From the NCBI GenBank assembly GCA_903937385.1, contig CAIZZF010000026.1, forward strand, positions 248,001-312,000: DNA of 64,000 bases, in the 5' to 3' direction. How positions within the stretch are numbered: position 1 is the stretch's first letter; the number at the start of each line of letters is the position of its first letter. The notes beneath the pieces are model-generated. The model ran no database searches. It was given only the letters and a program-made list of their open reading frames with translations, and was not told the DNA's origin. The stretch comes from an uncultured Holophagaceae bacterium (GTDB taxonomy: Bacteria > Acidobacteriota > Holophagae > Holophagales > Holophagaceae). Of the stretch, positions 11,930-21,015 are shown piece by piece. A program made the translations under genes and the position numbers.

Positions 11930-12086
11930 GCAGACTCCTCGAAGGGTCAAGGGTACCCCAGGCATTGACACTAAAAAATCTATCTTTGCGTCACGGGGGG
12001 CCACCCAATGCTATGAGATGTGCTCAGGGGACCTGCGACTCAGGCAGGCCTGGCGGGAGTAGAATCCTGGCAACCCCGGAGGCCCC

Positions 12087-12299
12087 ATGGCCCGCAAGCG
12101 TGGCACTGGCATCCCTGGCCTGTCCTTCTCCTGGCGGCGCGCCCTGGGAATCTCCCAGGCCCAAGCCCGCCTCTCCCGGCAGATCGGCATCCCGCTTTCC
12201 CGCAGCGGGCGGCAGCGGAAGCTGGGGAGGATGGGCGGCTGCTGCGTGCCTCTGCTCTTCGCGGCTGGGGTGCTGAAGCTGTTGGGCTGGCTGGTCTAA
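12087..12299 (+). CDS. Small basic protein, C-terminal hydrophobic tail, unknown function
   Basis: 70 aa MARKRGTGIPGLSFSWRRALGISQAQARLSRQIGIPLSRSGRQRKLGRMGGCC...; protein-like composition in an intergenic gap. Confidence 0.55.
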   Translation: MARKRGTGIPGLSFSWRRALGISQAQARLSRQIGIPLSRSGRQRKLGRMGGCCVPLLFAAGVLKLLGWLV

Positions 12300-12308
12300 G
12301 CTGGGGCC

Positions 12309-12570
12309 TCGCTGGTTCGATTCCAGGAATATCAAGAATCCAAGGGGGACCGGTAGGCCCCGGGGGGGTCGCTGGTTCGATCCCAGAAGCATCAACAAAC
12401 CAAGGGGGGCCGGTTGGCCCGGGGGGGGGAATCGAACCGCACCCAGCTTTGCCGGTTGCCGGTCTGCTTCGGCGCGCCATTCAGGCGCGCCTCGGGCAGC
12501 CCACTCGCTGGTTCGATTCCAGAAACAGCAACAAACCAAGGGGGGCCGAATGGCCCCCCTTGGTTTGTTG
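12309..12570 (+). repeat. Cluster of three tRNA T-arm-like repeats, each followed by a G/C-rich hairpin half
   Basis: TCGCTGGTTCGATTCCAG-like at 12309, 12369 (60-bp spacing) and 12505, each followed by (A)CCAAGGGGGrCC; last copy forms a 19-bp perfect stem at 12529-12570. Confidence 0.9.
12529..12570 (-). terminator. Perfect 19-bp stem-loop directly 3' of tRNA-Arg; probable terminator/processing element
   Basis: CAACAAACCAAGGGGGGCC-GAAT-GGCCCCCCTTGGTTTGTTG. Confidence 0.7.
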
Positions 12571-12645
12571 GTGCACCCGACTGGAATCGAACCAGCGACC
12601 TCTGGCTTCGGAGGCCAGCGCTCTATCCAACTGAGCTACGGGTAC
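12569..12645 (-). tRNA. tRNA-Arg, anticodon CCG, CCA encoded (body 12572-12645)
   Basis: GTACCCGTAGCTCAGTTGGATAGAGCGCTGGCCTCCGAAGCCAGAGGTCGCTGGTTCGATTCCAGTCGGGTGCACCA folds as a cloverleaf; anticodon loop CTCCGAA. Confidence 0.95.
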
Positions 12646-12708
12646 GGATCACCGTGGCAAGCACGGCCCTCCATCATGGCTTCGAATGGGCTTTCGTTCA
12701 AGCTCGGG
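12627..12708. repeat. Direct repeat covering the tRNA-Arg 5' end and upstream region (pairs with 12797-12878)
   Basis: CCAACTGAGCTACGGGTACGGATCACCGTGGCAAGCACGGCCCTCC... with few mismatches; offset 170 bp. Confidence 0.95.
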
Positions 12709-12796
12709 CCTCCAGCCAGCGCTCCTCCGCCTGACGGACAGCGCCTCGCGCTGCCCTCCCGCTCCTCGCTTTGCTCGCTCGCGGAGGCGGAGCCTC
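12709..12796. repeat. Hairpin-rich element between the two tRNA-region direct repeats
   Basis: Begins CCTCCAGC and ends GGAGGCGGAGCCTC; GCTCGCTCGCGGAGG and GCGCCTCGCGC segments; resembles 8506-8608. Confidence 0.6.
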
Positions 12797-12878
12797 CCAA
12801 CTGAGCTACGGGTACGGATCACCGTGGCAAGCACGGCCCTCCAACATTGCTTCGAATGGGCTTTCGCTCAAGGTCGGG
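12797..12878. repeat. Second copy of the tRNA-Arg 5'-end/upstream repeat (includes a 19-nt tRNA 5' fragment)
   Basis: Aligns to 12627-12708. Confidence 0.95.
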
Positions 12879-12893
12879 CTGAATCAGCAGCGC

Positions 12894-13673
12894 TCAGCTC
12901 CGCCCGCCGACCATTCTTCGCCGGACACTGCCATTGGTGCCGGCGAAGTAGCGGCGGACGCCCTGGGTGATGGCGTCGGCCACCTGGGCGCGGAAGGCGG
13001 CGTCCTGGAGCTTCTTCTCCTCCTTGGGGTTGGAGATGAAGGCGACTTCGACCAATACCGCAGGCATGGCGGCGCCCCGCAGGACGATGAAGGGGGCCTG
13101 CTTCACGCCGCGCTCCTTGATGCCGGCCAGCTGGTTGAGCTGCCCCTGGAGGGCCACGGCCAGCCGCTCGGAGTCCTGCAGGTAGGCCTTCTGGGCCAGG
13201 TCGTCCAGGATGCTGGCAACCACACTGTCCGCGCTGCCAGGGGGCGCTCCGGCCCCGGCGTTTTCCGCCGCGGCGACGTCGTCGTTCTTGCCCTTGGCAA
13301 GGCTCAGGAAATAGACCTCCGACCCCCGCGCCGCCTTGGCCCGGGCGGCGTTCAGGTGGAGGCTGATGAACAGGTCCGCGCCCTGCTCGTTGGCGGCCTT
13401 CGCCCGATCCCAGAGGGGGATCAGCGAATCGTCCTCGCGGGTGCAGACGGCCTCGAAGCCTGCCGCTTCCAGCTTGGCTGAGACGACCCGCGCCAGCTCC
13501 AGGGCAGCGGTCTTTTCTTTCAGCCCCTTGGACCCCCGGGCGCCGCCATCCTCGCCTCCATGACCTGGGTCCAGCATCACCTTCAGGCGGGCCGCCGGTC
13601 CCTGGGGTTTGGGAACCTGGGCCCAAGACAGTAGGCTGAAGGTGGCGAGCAATAGGCTCGGGAGTCGGATCAT
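12894..13673 (-). CDS. N-acetylmuramoyl-L-alanine amidase (Amidase_3)
   Basis: Signal peptide, VMLDPGHGGEDGGARG, FISLHLNAA, VLVEVAFISNPKEEK. Confidence 0.95.
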   Translation of the reverse strand: MIRLPSLLLATFSLLSWAQVPKPQGPAARLKVMLDPGHGGEDGGARGSKGLKEKTAALELARVVSAKLEAAGFEAVCTREDDSLIPLWDRAKAANEQGADLFISLHLNAARAKAARGSEVYFLSLAKGKNDDVAAAENAGAGAPPGSADSVVASILDDLAQKAYLQDSERLAVALQGQLNQLAGIKERGVKQAPFIVLRGAAMPAVLVEVAFISNPKEEKKLQDAAFRAQVADAITQGVRRYFAGTNGSVRRRMVGGRS

Positions 13674-14919
13674 GGCCCAGTCAGTGAAAGGTATGCGGGA
13701 TCTCTTCGGAGCGGAGCTGCGTTGGTTCCAGCATATCGAGGAAACGGCCCGGCGCGTATTCGGGCGCCACGGCTACGGCGAGATCCGCACTCCGATCCTG
13801 GAGGAGCTGGACGTCTTCAAGCGCAGCGTGGGCGAGAGCTCGGACATCGTGAACAAGGAGATGTACCAGTTCACGGACAAGGGCGGCCGCGAGGTGGTGA
13901 TGCGCCCCGAGAACACCGCGGGCGTGGTCCGGGCCGCCATCCAGCACAAACTGCTGAGCTCCAATGACCCGGTGCTGTTCTACTACATCGGCCAGCAGTT
14001 CCGCTACGAGCGCATGCAGACGGGCCGCTACCGGCAGTTCTGGCAGATCGGGGCCGAGAGCTTCGGCGTGGCCAGCCCCGAGAGCGAGGCCGAGAGCCTC
14101 CTCATGCTCTACAGCTTCCTCAAGGAGCTGGGCCTCAAGCAGCTCAGCTTCTCGATCAACAGCGTGGGCACTCCTGAGTCTCGGCCGGCCTTTCACGCGG
14201 CCATCCGGGCCTTTTTCAGCGAGCGGCAGGAGCAGTTCTGCGGCGACTGCCACCGCCGCATCGAGACCAACCCCCTGCGGGTGCTGGACTGCAAAAACGA
14301 GGGCTGCCAGGCCGCCCTGGCGGGGCACCCGGTCATCACGGACTTCCTGGACGAGGGCTCCGCCAAGCACCATGCGCGGCTCAAGGAGCTGCTGACGGTC
14401 CTTGGCATTCCCTTCGTGGAGGACCCTCGGCTGGTGCGTGGTCTGGACTACTACACCCGCACGGCCTTCGAGCTGCTCAGCTCCGACCTGGGCGCCCAGA
14501 GCGCCCTGCTGGGCGGCGGCCGCTACGACGGCCTGGTGAAGCAGCTGGGCGGCCCCGAGGTCCCGGCCTTTGGCTGGGCCATCGGCCTGGACCGCCTGGC
14601 CTTGATCCTCCAGCAGGTGCGAGGCGAGGCCCCTGCCACGCCCCCGGTCCTGCTGATCCCCCTGGGTGAGCGGGCCGCCACCGCGGCCCTCCAGCTGGCC
14701 CGCAGCCTCTGGGACGCCGGCATCGCCCTGCAGCTGGAGACCCGTGGCGGCGCCTTGAAGAAGGCCATGGCCAGCGCCAACCGCATGGGCATCCAGACCG
14801 TGCTCATCCTGGGCGACGGCGAGCTGGACGCGGGCACGGTCACAGTCAAGCACATGGCCACGGGAGAGCAGGAAAGCTGGCCCTTGACCGAAGTCACCGC
14901 GCGACTGGGCACTGCCTAG
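13672..14919 (+). CDS. hisS: Histidyl-tRNA synthetase
   Basis: KGMRDLFG, VMRPENTAGVVRA, FRYERMQTGRYRQFWQIGAE, LVRGLDYYTRTAFE, GGGRYDGLV. Confidence 0.97.
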   Translation: MAQSVKGMRDLFGAELRWFQHIEETARRVFGRHGYGEIRTPILEELDVFKRSVGESSDIVNKEMYQFTDKGGREVVMRPENTAGVVRAAIQHKLLSSNDPVLFYYIGQQFRYERMQTGRYRQFWQIGAESFGVASPESEAESLLMLYSFLKELGLKQLSFSINSVGTPESRPAFHAAIRAFFSERQEQFCGDCHRRIETNPLRVLDCKNEGCQAALAGHPVITDFLDEGSAKHHARLKELLTVLGIPFVEDPRLVRGLDYYTRTAFELLSSDLGAQSALLGGGRYDGLVKQLGGPEVPAFGWAIGLDRLALILQQVRGEAPATPPVLLIPLGERAATAALQLARSLWDAGIALQLETRGGALKKAMASANRMGIQTVLILGDGELDAGTVTVKHMATGEQESWPLTEVTARLGTA

Positions 14920-15774
14920 AGAACCTGCACCCTGATGCTCGCAGGGGAGGAACTCCATTCTCCCTTCGACCGGGCGGAGCCTGAGACTCAAACCGCTGAG
15001 CCCACCATCAGGCTCGGGAAAGCAGGATGGTCCCCGGCGTTGGCGACCTGATCGCACCTCCGGGACCGAGCCATGAACAGGCGGGTCCAGGACCGTCCAA
15101 CTTTTACGGCCGCGAGGCCCACCGACGGGATCTGGGTTCCATGCTCGGCTGCTTTCCAATCTTCGGGCGGCACTCCCCCAACGCCCAGGAACCTTCTGGT
15201 TTGGCTTCATGGGTCCCAAGACGTTGTTAATATTATAGATAAATTTTCAGAAACGGACCCGTAGGGCTGGCGCCGGAGCACGCTGGCAAGGTGACTTCGA
15301 GCCTCCCTATTCCTTAAGCATCAGCAGTGAACTTGACTCTGGAGACTGGCGACCTACATTTTCTGACGGTTGCCTACCACCCGGTTGATTATATGCAATA
15401 TGGTTTCTTGTAGGAAATTACCGGACTTCCAATTATTACAAACGACTGACTGTCGTTTTAGTGTTCACGCGATCCATCACCACGCTCAGCCCAGGGTTTG
15501 ACGCACGGGATGGCGAGGGTGTGCCTGGAGGTTGTCCATGGGCGCCATGGTTAGAGCCAAGAGGAAGTGCCACCCTGGCGCCGACAAAAATGCCGCCGAG
15601 AGTGCTTGGTTCCTGGAGCGACAGCCTCCGCCTGGGTACAGGGGACAGGCTCACCTGAGCCTAGCGGATCTCTTCTTCGGGCAAGACCACCCTGGGCCAG
15701 GATGCCAATTCCCGCTCTTTCCCGCCAACCTCCACCCTGCGGCGGTTGCCGCACCCCCCATTTAAGGAGTTCCC

Positions 15775-18633
15775 ATGAATCGGATCTCGGCAAGATTAGG
15801 CCTCACCGTCGTAGCCCTCGTAGCAGGAGCCATGCCTAGCGTGGCCCAAGGCGTCCAGACTGGGAACATTTCCGGTTCGGTCAAGAATGCGGCCACAGGT
15901 CAACCCATTGCTGGCGCCCGGGTGGTTCTGGCCACCCCGCAAGGGGAACGAACCACCGTCACCAATGCCCAGGGTTTCTTCCGATTCGCGCTGCTGATCC
16001 CGGGGCCCGTGACGGTCAAGGTAACCGCCGATGGCTTCATTGGCGCCTCTCTGGCTTCCCGCGTCCTCCTCGGCGATACCAACATCACGGACTTTCCCCT
16101 GAAGGCCATCACGGAGAGCCAGGCCACCGTCGCGGTGATCGCTACCGCGAACAACATCGACACCGCGGACGCCAAAGCGGGTCAGTCCTTCACCACGGAA
16201 GCCATCACCGCCTTGCCCATCAATGCCCGCACCGTGGCCAACATCGCGGCGCTGGCCCCGGGCATCAGCTTCGACGCCAATAACGGGTTGACCATCCGGG
16301 GTGCGCAAAGCACCCAGGTGCTCTACCTGGTGGATGGCGCCGACGTGGCGGACCAGGTGACCGGGGGGTTCATCGCCATGATGAACGAGGACATGATCTC
16401 GGATGTCCAAGTCATCAGCGGCGGCATCTCCGCGGAGTATGGCCGCTTCACGGGCGGGGTCGTCAACACGGTGACGCGGTCAGGCGCGAACGATTTTGCG
16501 GGCATCCTGCGCCTCACCGTGACGGACCCGGCCTGGAATGCCTACAACCCCCTGGGCCGGGGGACCTCCGGCTTGATCACCTTCAAGGACACCCACAACG
16601 TCCTCCAGAACATCGTGGTCTCGGGCCCGATCATCAAGGACAAGCTCTTCTTCGTCCTGGGCTATCGCACCAACGCCCCCTCTAGCACCTCCACCGCCCT
16701 TCAGACCACGGCCCCTGCCGCCTTCGGCGGAGGCCTCTCCTTCTACCAGACCCGGACCGACGAGCGGAAGGACATCAAGCTGGACTGGCAGATCAACACC
16801 GACCACCGGGTGTATTGGCAGTACAACTCCGCCAACATCCCGGTCAACGGCATCGACTACGCCACCCAGTTCTTTGGAGCAAGCACCTCCCTGGCCACCC
16901 TCAGCAACCAGCCTCAGAGCTTTTCCTATTACACGCTGGGCTATCAGGGTCAGCTCACCCGGAACATGCTGCTGACCGCGCACTTCGGCTACAAGAAGGA
17001 GACCCTCGGAGGGGCCAGTGGCGGTGGCCAGGGTGGCCCCACTGCGCCCATGATGATTGACTTGAACACCGGTTATTGCTTTGACAACGGGGTCTTCGGC
17101 TCCGATGGGGACTCCCGCCCGATCAAGAACGGGACTCTCAGCCTGCTGTCCTTCCTGAGCGGCGCCGGGGAACACGAGCTCAAGGTCGGCCTAGACTGGT
17201 ACCAGTCCAGCCATAGCGCCGCGAACGCCCAGACTCCCAGCGGGATGTTCGTTTACTTTAACGGTTTCAGTGTGGACCCGGCTGCTGGAGGAAGCACCGG
17301 GCTCTCTAATCGCGTCTTCACGCCGAACGATCCCGGCTCCACCTTCCTAGACATGTGGACCCCCTTCTACGGGGCCCGGACTCAGAACACCATCACCGCT
17401 GCCTATGTCAACGACAAGTGGAAGCTGGACAAGAACTGGAGCTTCAACCTGGGGCTGCGCGCCGATCAGTTCAAGTCCCAGAATGATCTGGGGGTGGACA
17501 ATTTCAAGCTCACCACCCTCGCCCCCCGCCTCGCCGCCATCTGGGACCTGCGCGGCGATGGAGCCTGGGTCACCCAGCTCTCCTATGGCGAGTATGTGGG
17601 GCAGGTCCTTCAGGGCGCCACCGACAACACCTCGGTAGTGGGCAACCCTGCCCAGTATGACTACGTCTATGTGTCGGGGCCCGGCAACTTGCGCTCGAGC
17701 TACTCGACCACGCCCTTCTATACCAACAATCCCGCCCTGTACCGGCACTCCCAGTTCATCGATCCGAATATCAAGATGCCGACCATGCAGGAGGTCTCCC
17801 TCAGCCTCAAGCATGCGGATGCCCACAACGGCATCTGGAACGTGGCCTTCAGTCGACGCCGCTGGAAGAACTTCGTGGACGACTTCAAGACCGCCCAGGC
17901 CAACCCGATCGATGGCAATGACCTCGCCATGACCACCATCAAGAACGATCCCTCGCTCGTGCGCGACTACTGGGGACTGGAGCTCCAGTTCCAGAAGCAG
18001 GTGACCGAGGCCTTCAGCATCGGTGGGAATGTCACGTTTAGTGAGCTCCACGGGAACTACGAAGGTGGCCAGGTCGGCACGACCGAGCAGATCAACAACT
18101 TCGGCCCCCTCGGCGGCACCGCCGGCGCCTATGCAGGTGCACCGACCCGGGCCCAGCTCTCTCCTTACGGCGCACTCGCCGCGGATGTCCCAGTGAGAGC
18201 CCGGATCACCGCCAACTATGTTGTAGCCCTCGGACCGGGGAAGCTGAACCTGGGGTGGCTGGGATCCTATACCTCCGGGGCCCCCTACAACAAAACGGCC
18301 ACCGCGCCCTTGGCCTCCGGAGTCCCGACCTCCATCGGGGGGAGCACCTACACCGAGTACTTTGCCGCCCGCGGCTTTGCCCGCTTCCCGGACACCTATC
18401 GCCTTGATCTGCAGATCGGCTACGAAGTGCCCGTGTGGAGGAAGTTCACTTTCTTCACGAACCTCAACTTCATCAATTTCCCCAACCACCAGCAGGAATT
18501 CAGCTACAACACGTCAGCCAGAGTGGCGACCGGGAACATCTGGACCCCGGGCACGAGCTATGGCCTGCCCACTAGCTCGGCCAACTACATCACGGCCCGT
18601 ACCGTCACCCTCATGGCCGGTCTCAAGTTCTGA
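15775..18633 (+). CDS. TonB-dependent receptor with N-terminal carboxypeptidase-regulatory-like domain (Oar-like)
   Basis: GNISGSVKNAATGQPIAGARVVL domain, plug-like TIRGAQSTQVLYLVDGADV, C-terminal beta-barrel; RBS AAGGAG. Confidence 0.93.
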   Translation: MNRISARLGLTVVALVAGAMPSVAQGVQTGNISGSVKNAATGQPIAGARVVLATPQGERTTVTNAQGFFRFALLIPGPVTVKVTADGFIGASLASRVLLGDTNITDFPLKAITESQATVAVIATANNIDTADAKAGQSFTTEAITALPINARTVANIAALAPGISFDANNGLTIRGAQSTQVLYLVDGADVADQVTGGFIAMMNEDMISDVQVISGGISAEYGRFTGGVVNTVTRSGANDFAGILRLTVTDPAWNAYNPLGRGTSGLITFKDTHNVLQNIVVSGPIIKDKLFFVLGYRTNAPSSTSTALQTTAPAAFGGGLSFYQTRTDERKDIKLDWQINTDHRVYWQYNSANIPVNGIDYATQFFGASTSLATLSNQPQSFSYYTLGYQGQLTRNMLLTAHFGYKKETLGGASGGGQGGPTAPMMIDLNTGYCFDNGVFGSDGDSRPIKNGTLSLLSFLSGAGEHELKVGLDWYQSSHSAANAQTPSGMFVYFNGFSVDPAAGGSTGLSNRVFTPNDPGSTFLDMWTPFYGARTQNTITAAYVNDKWKLDKNWSFNLGLRADQFKSQNDLGVDNFKLTTLAPRLAAIWDLRGDGAWVTQLSYGEYVGQVLQGATDNTSVVGNPAQYDYVYVSGPGNLRSSYSTTPFYTNNPALYRHSQFIDPNIKMPTMQEVSLSLKHADAHNGIWNVAFSRRRWKNFVDDFKTAQANPIDGNDLAMTTIKNDPSLVRDYWGLELQFQKQVTEAFSIGGNVTFSELHGNYEGGQVGTTEQINNFGPLGGTAGAYAGAPTRAQLSPYGALAADVPVRARITANYVVALGPGKLNLGWLGSYTSGAPYNKTATAPLASGVPTSIGGSTYTEYFAARGFARFPDTYRLDLQIGYEVPVWRKFTFFTNLNFINFPNHQQEFSYNTSARVATGNIWTPGTSYGLPTSSANYITARTVTLMAGLKF

Positions 18634-18652
18634 GCCACTGCAGGACCTGCAG

Positions 18653-18680
18653 GCAGGGCGCCTCCCCGGGGGCGCCCTGC
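18653..18680 (+). terminator. GC-rich stem-loop downstream of the TonB receptor
   Basis: GCAGGGCGCC/GGCGCCCTGC 10-bp stem; no strong U tract. Confidence 0.5.
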
Positions 18681-19012
18681 TGTTGGTTCCTGCCGCCGAT
18701 CTGTTGAATGATTTGCAGCCCTCACCGGCCCTCCTCGCGCGGTGGACCTGTCCGCAGCCGGGACGGTAGAACGCGGACCGAACCGAGCTGCCAACAGGCC
18801 GGAATCTACCTAGACCAAGGGCCAAGTCCAGCAGGAAGGCACGAGGTGCCGCCAAGGCGCTGCGACAATTCCTGACTTTTGTGGTAAGGTAATCACTTCG
18901 TGATCACAGGCGACCCCCGGTCTCCGCCTCTTTACCAATCCGAATACCCCCACTTTCGCCCTGACCGGGCCCCCGGAAACCTTCCGCGGGCGGGCCCTCT
19001 CAGGAGAAATAC

Positions 19013-20311
19013 ATGTCCTTCGAAACCCTCGGGCTGCTGCCCGAGCTTCTGCGCGCGGTTCGCGAGCAGGGCTACGAGACCCCCACCCCCATCCAGCTCC
19101 AGGCCATTCCCCTGGTGCTTGAAGGCCGCGACCTCATGGCCCGGGCCCAGACCGGCACCGGCAAGACCGCCGGCTTCACCCTGCCCCTGCTGCAGAAGCT
19201 GGCCCCCCACGCCAACAGCTCGGCCTCCCCGGCCCGCCACGCCATCCGCGCCCTCATCCTCACGCCCACCCGCGAGCTGGCCCTCCAGGTCGAGGAGAGC
19301 GTCCGGACCTACGGCAAGCACATCCCCCTGCGCTCCACCACCATCTTTGGCGGCGTGAACATCAACCCCCAGACCAAGGCCCTGCGCGCCGGCTGCGAGA
19401 TCGTCGTGGCCACGCCCGGCCGCCTGCTGGACCACCAGGGCCAGGGCAACCTCAACTTCAGCCAGCTGGAAGTCCTGATCCTGGATGAAGCGGACCGCAT
19501 GCTCGACATGGGCTTCATCCGCGACATCCAGAAGATCCTGGCCCTGCTGCCCGCCAGCCGCCAGACCCTGCTCTTCTCGGCCACCTTCACCGACGAGATC
19601 AAGCAGCTGGCCTCCAAGTTCCTCAAGAACCCCGCCCTGGTGGAGATCACCGCCCAGAACACGGCCGCTGAGCTCGTGAAGCAGATCGTCCATCCCGTGG
19701 ACCGGGAGCGCAAGCGCGCCCTGCTGGCCCACATCATCCAGAGCCGCAACCTCGAGCAGGTGCTGGTGTTCACCCGCACGAAGCACGGGGCCAACCGGCT
19801 CTCCGAGCAGCTGGACCGCGACGGCATCAACTCCATGGCCATCCACGGCAACAAGAGCCAGCCCCAGCGCATCAAGGCCCTGGAAGACTTCAAGAAGGGC
19901 TCCATCCGCGTGCTCGTCGCCACGGATATCGCCGCCCGGGGCCTGGACATCGACCAGCTGCCCCACGTGGTGAACTACGAACTGCCCCAGGTTCCCGAGG
20001 ACTACATCCACCGCATCGGCCGCACGGGCCGGGCTGGCACCGAGGGCGAGGCGCTCTCCCTGGTCTGCGTGGATGAGCACCGCCTGCTGAAGGACATCGA
20101 GAAGCTCCTGCGCCGGGAACTGCCCAAGGATGTGGTGACGGGCTACGCACCGGATCCCAGCATCCCCGCGGAGCCCATCCAGACGGGTCGCCAGAGTGGC
20201 GGCGGCGGCCGCAGCCGCGCTCCTGTCCGCAGCAGCCGACCCTCCTCCGGCTCAGCCCCCCAGGGCGAGCGCGGTCGTCATCCCTCCCGCCCGGGCTTCC
20301 GGGGCAAGTGA
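19013..20311 (+). CDS. DEAD-box ATP-dependent RNA helicase (RhlE-like)
   Basis: [51 protein letters not shown]. Confidence 0.96.
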   Translation: MSFETLGLLPELLRAVREQGYETPTPIQLQAIPLVLEGRDLMARAQTGTGKTAGFTLPLLQKLAPHANSSASPARHAIRALILTPTRELALQVEESVRTYGKHIPLRSTTIFGGVNINPQTKALRAGCEIVVATPGRLLDHQGQGNLNFSQLEVLILDEADRMLDMGFIRDIQKILALLPASRQTLLFSATFTDEIKQLASKFLKNPALVEITAQNTAAELVKQIVHPVDRERKRALLAHIIQSRNLEQVLVFTRTKHGANRLSEQLDRDGINSMAIHGNKSQPQRIKALEDFKKGSIRVLVATDIAARGLDIDQLPHVVNYELPQVPEDYIHRIGRTGRAGTEGEALSLVCVDEHRLLKDIEKLLRRELPKDVVTGYAPDPSIPAEPIQTGRQSGGGGRSRAPVRSSRPSSGSAPQGERGRHPSRPGFRGK

Positions 20312-20377
20312 TCCCAAGGTCTGCCCACGCCTGACTGAGCCCGAGCACATGGGCCCCGTCAGGCGCTGTTATACCCC

Positions 20378-20424
20378 TTGACGCGAGGGTCGTTCTTGCC
20401 CAGGATTCTTGCTTATGCAAGAAC
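20378..20424 (+). promoter_or_regulatory. Candidate promoter and MarR operator upstream of the marR-like gene
   Basis: TTGACG-N17-CAGGAT; inverted repeat TTCTTGC-TTAT-GCAAGAA plus extra half-site GTTCTTGC at 20392. Confidence 0.6.
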
Positions 20425-20426
20425 CC

Positions 20427-20909
20427 ATGCCTGACACCCTCACCGATGCCGGCGCCGGCACCCTGGCTGCGGCCGTCCGCCGTCGGCTGAAGCACGCCGT
20501 GGCGGCCCAGCTGGCGCCCTACGACCTTACCTTGCAGCAGTTCTGGGTCATCCTGGTCCTGCTGGAGCAGGGGGCCACCTCGCTGCATCCCCTGGCCCAG
20601 CAGGTCTGGATGGACGATCCCACCGCCAGCCGCGTGGTCAAGGGCATGGTGGCCCGCGGCCTGCTCAGCACCCGGCCGGATCCCAAGCACGGTCGTCGGA
20701 TCCTCATCAACCTGAGCCCTGAGGCGCTCCCCCTGGCCCGGGAGCTGCAGGTCCTGGCCAACGAGATGAAGTTCAGCCTCGTCGCCGGCCTGGACCTTGA
20801 GCAACAGGCGGCCCTGAAGCACGGCCTGCGGACCATGATCGCCAACCTCGATGCCATGCTCGTCGGTCTGCCGGCTTCAGCCGGGGAGCGCGACGAAGTC
20901 GCCTCCTGA
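20427..20909 (+). CDS. MarR-family transcriptional regulator
   Basis: Winged helix LTLQQFWVILVLLEQGATSLHPLAQQVWMDDPTASRVVKGMVARGLLSTRPDPKHGRRILINLS. Confidence 0.9.
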   Translation: MPDTLTDAGAGTLAAAVRRRLKHAVAAQLAPYDLTLQQFWVILVLLEQGATSLHPLAQQVWMDDPTASRVVKGMVARGLLSTRPDPKHGRRILINLSPEALPLARELQVLANEMKFSLVAGLDLEQQAALKHGLRTMIANLDAMLVGLPASAGERDEVAS

Positions 20910-21015
20910 GGCCAAGCCCCGGAAACTCCCCCAGCGTTCCTTGAAGAGCCCCTAGCCCCTGACTGTCCCCCCGCCGGACTTCCCCCACCGGAATTCAAAG
21001 AAGGCAGCTTCTCGC

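Noticed and set aside
12309-12570. CRISPR-like spacing of repeats
   Set aside because: Only three unevenly spaced copies, tRNA-derived sequence, no cas genes nearby
12797-12815. Second tRNA gene next to tRNA-Arg
   Set aside because: Only the first 19 nt of the tRNA are present; no anticodon or T-arm follows in frame
14988-15173. 61-aa ORF in the 850-bp gap
   Set aside because: No recognisable motif, weak start context, overlaps other equally weak ORFs
13681-15219. 512-aa minus-strand ORF
   Set aside because: Mostly antisense to hisS
15460-15774. Cobalamin or c-di-GMP riboswitch before the TonB receptor
   Set aside because: I looked for the conserved cores and did not see them; needs an Infernal scan
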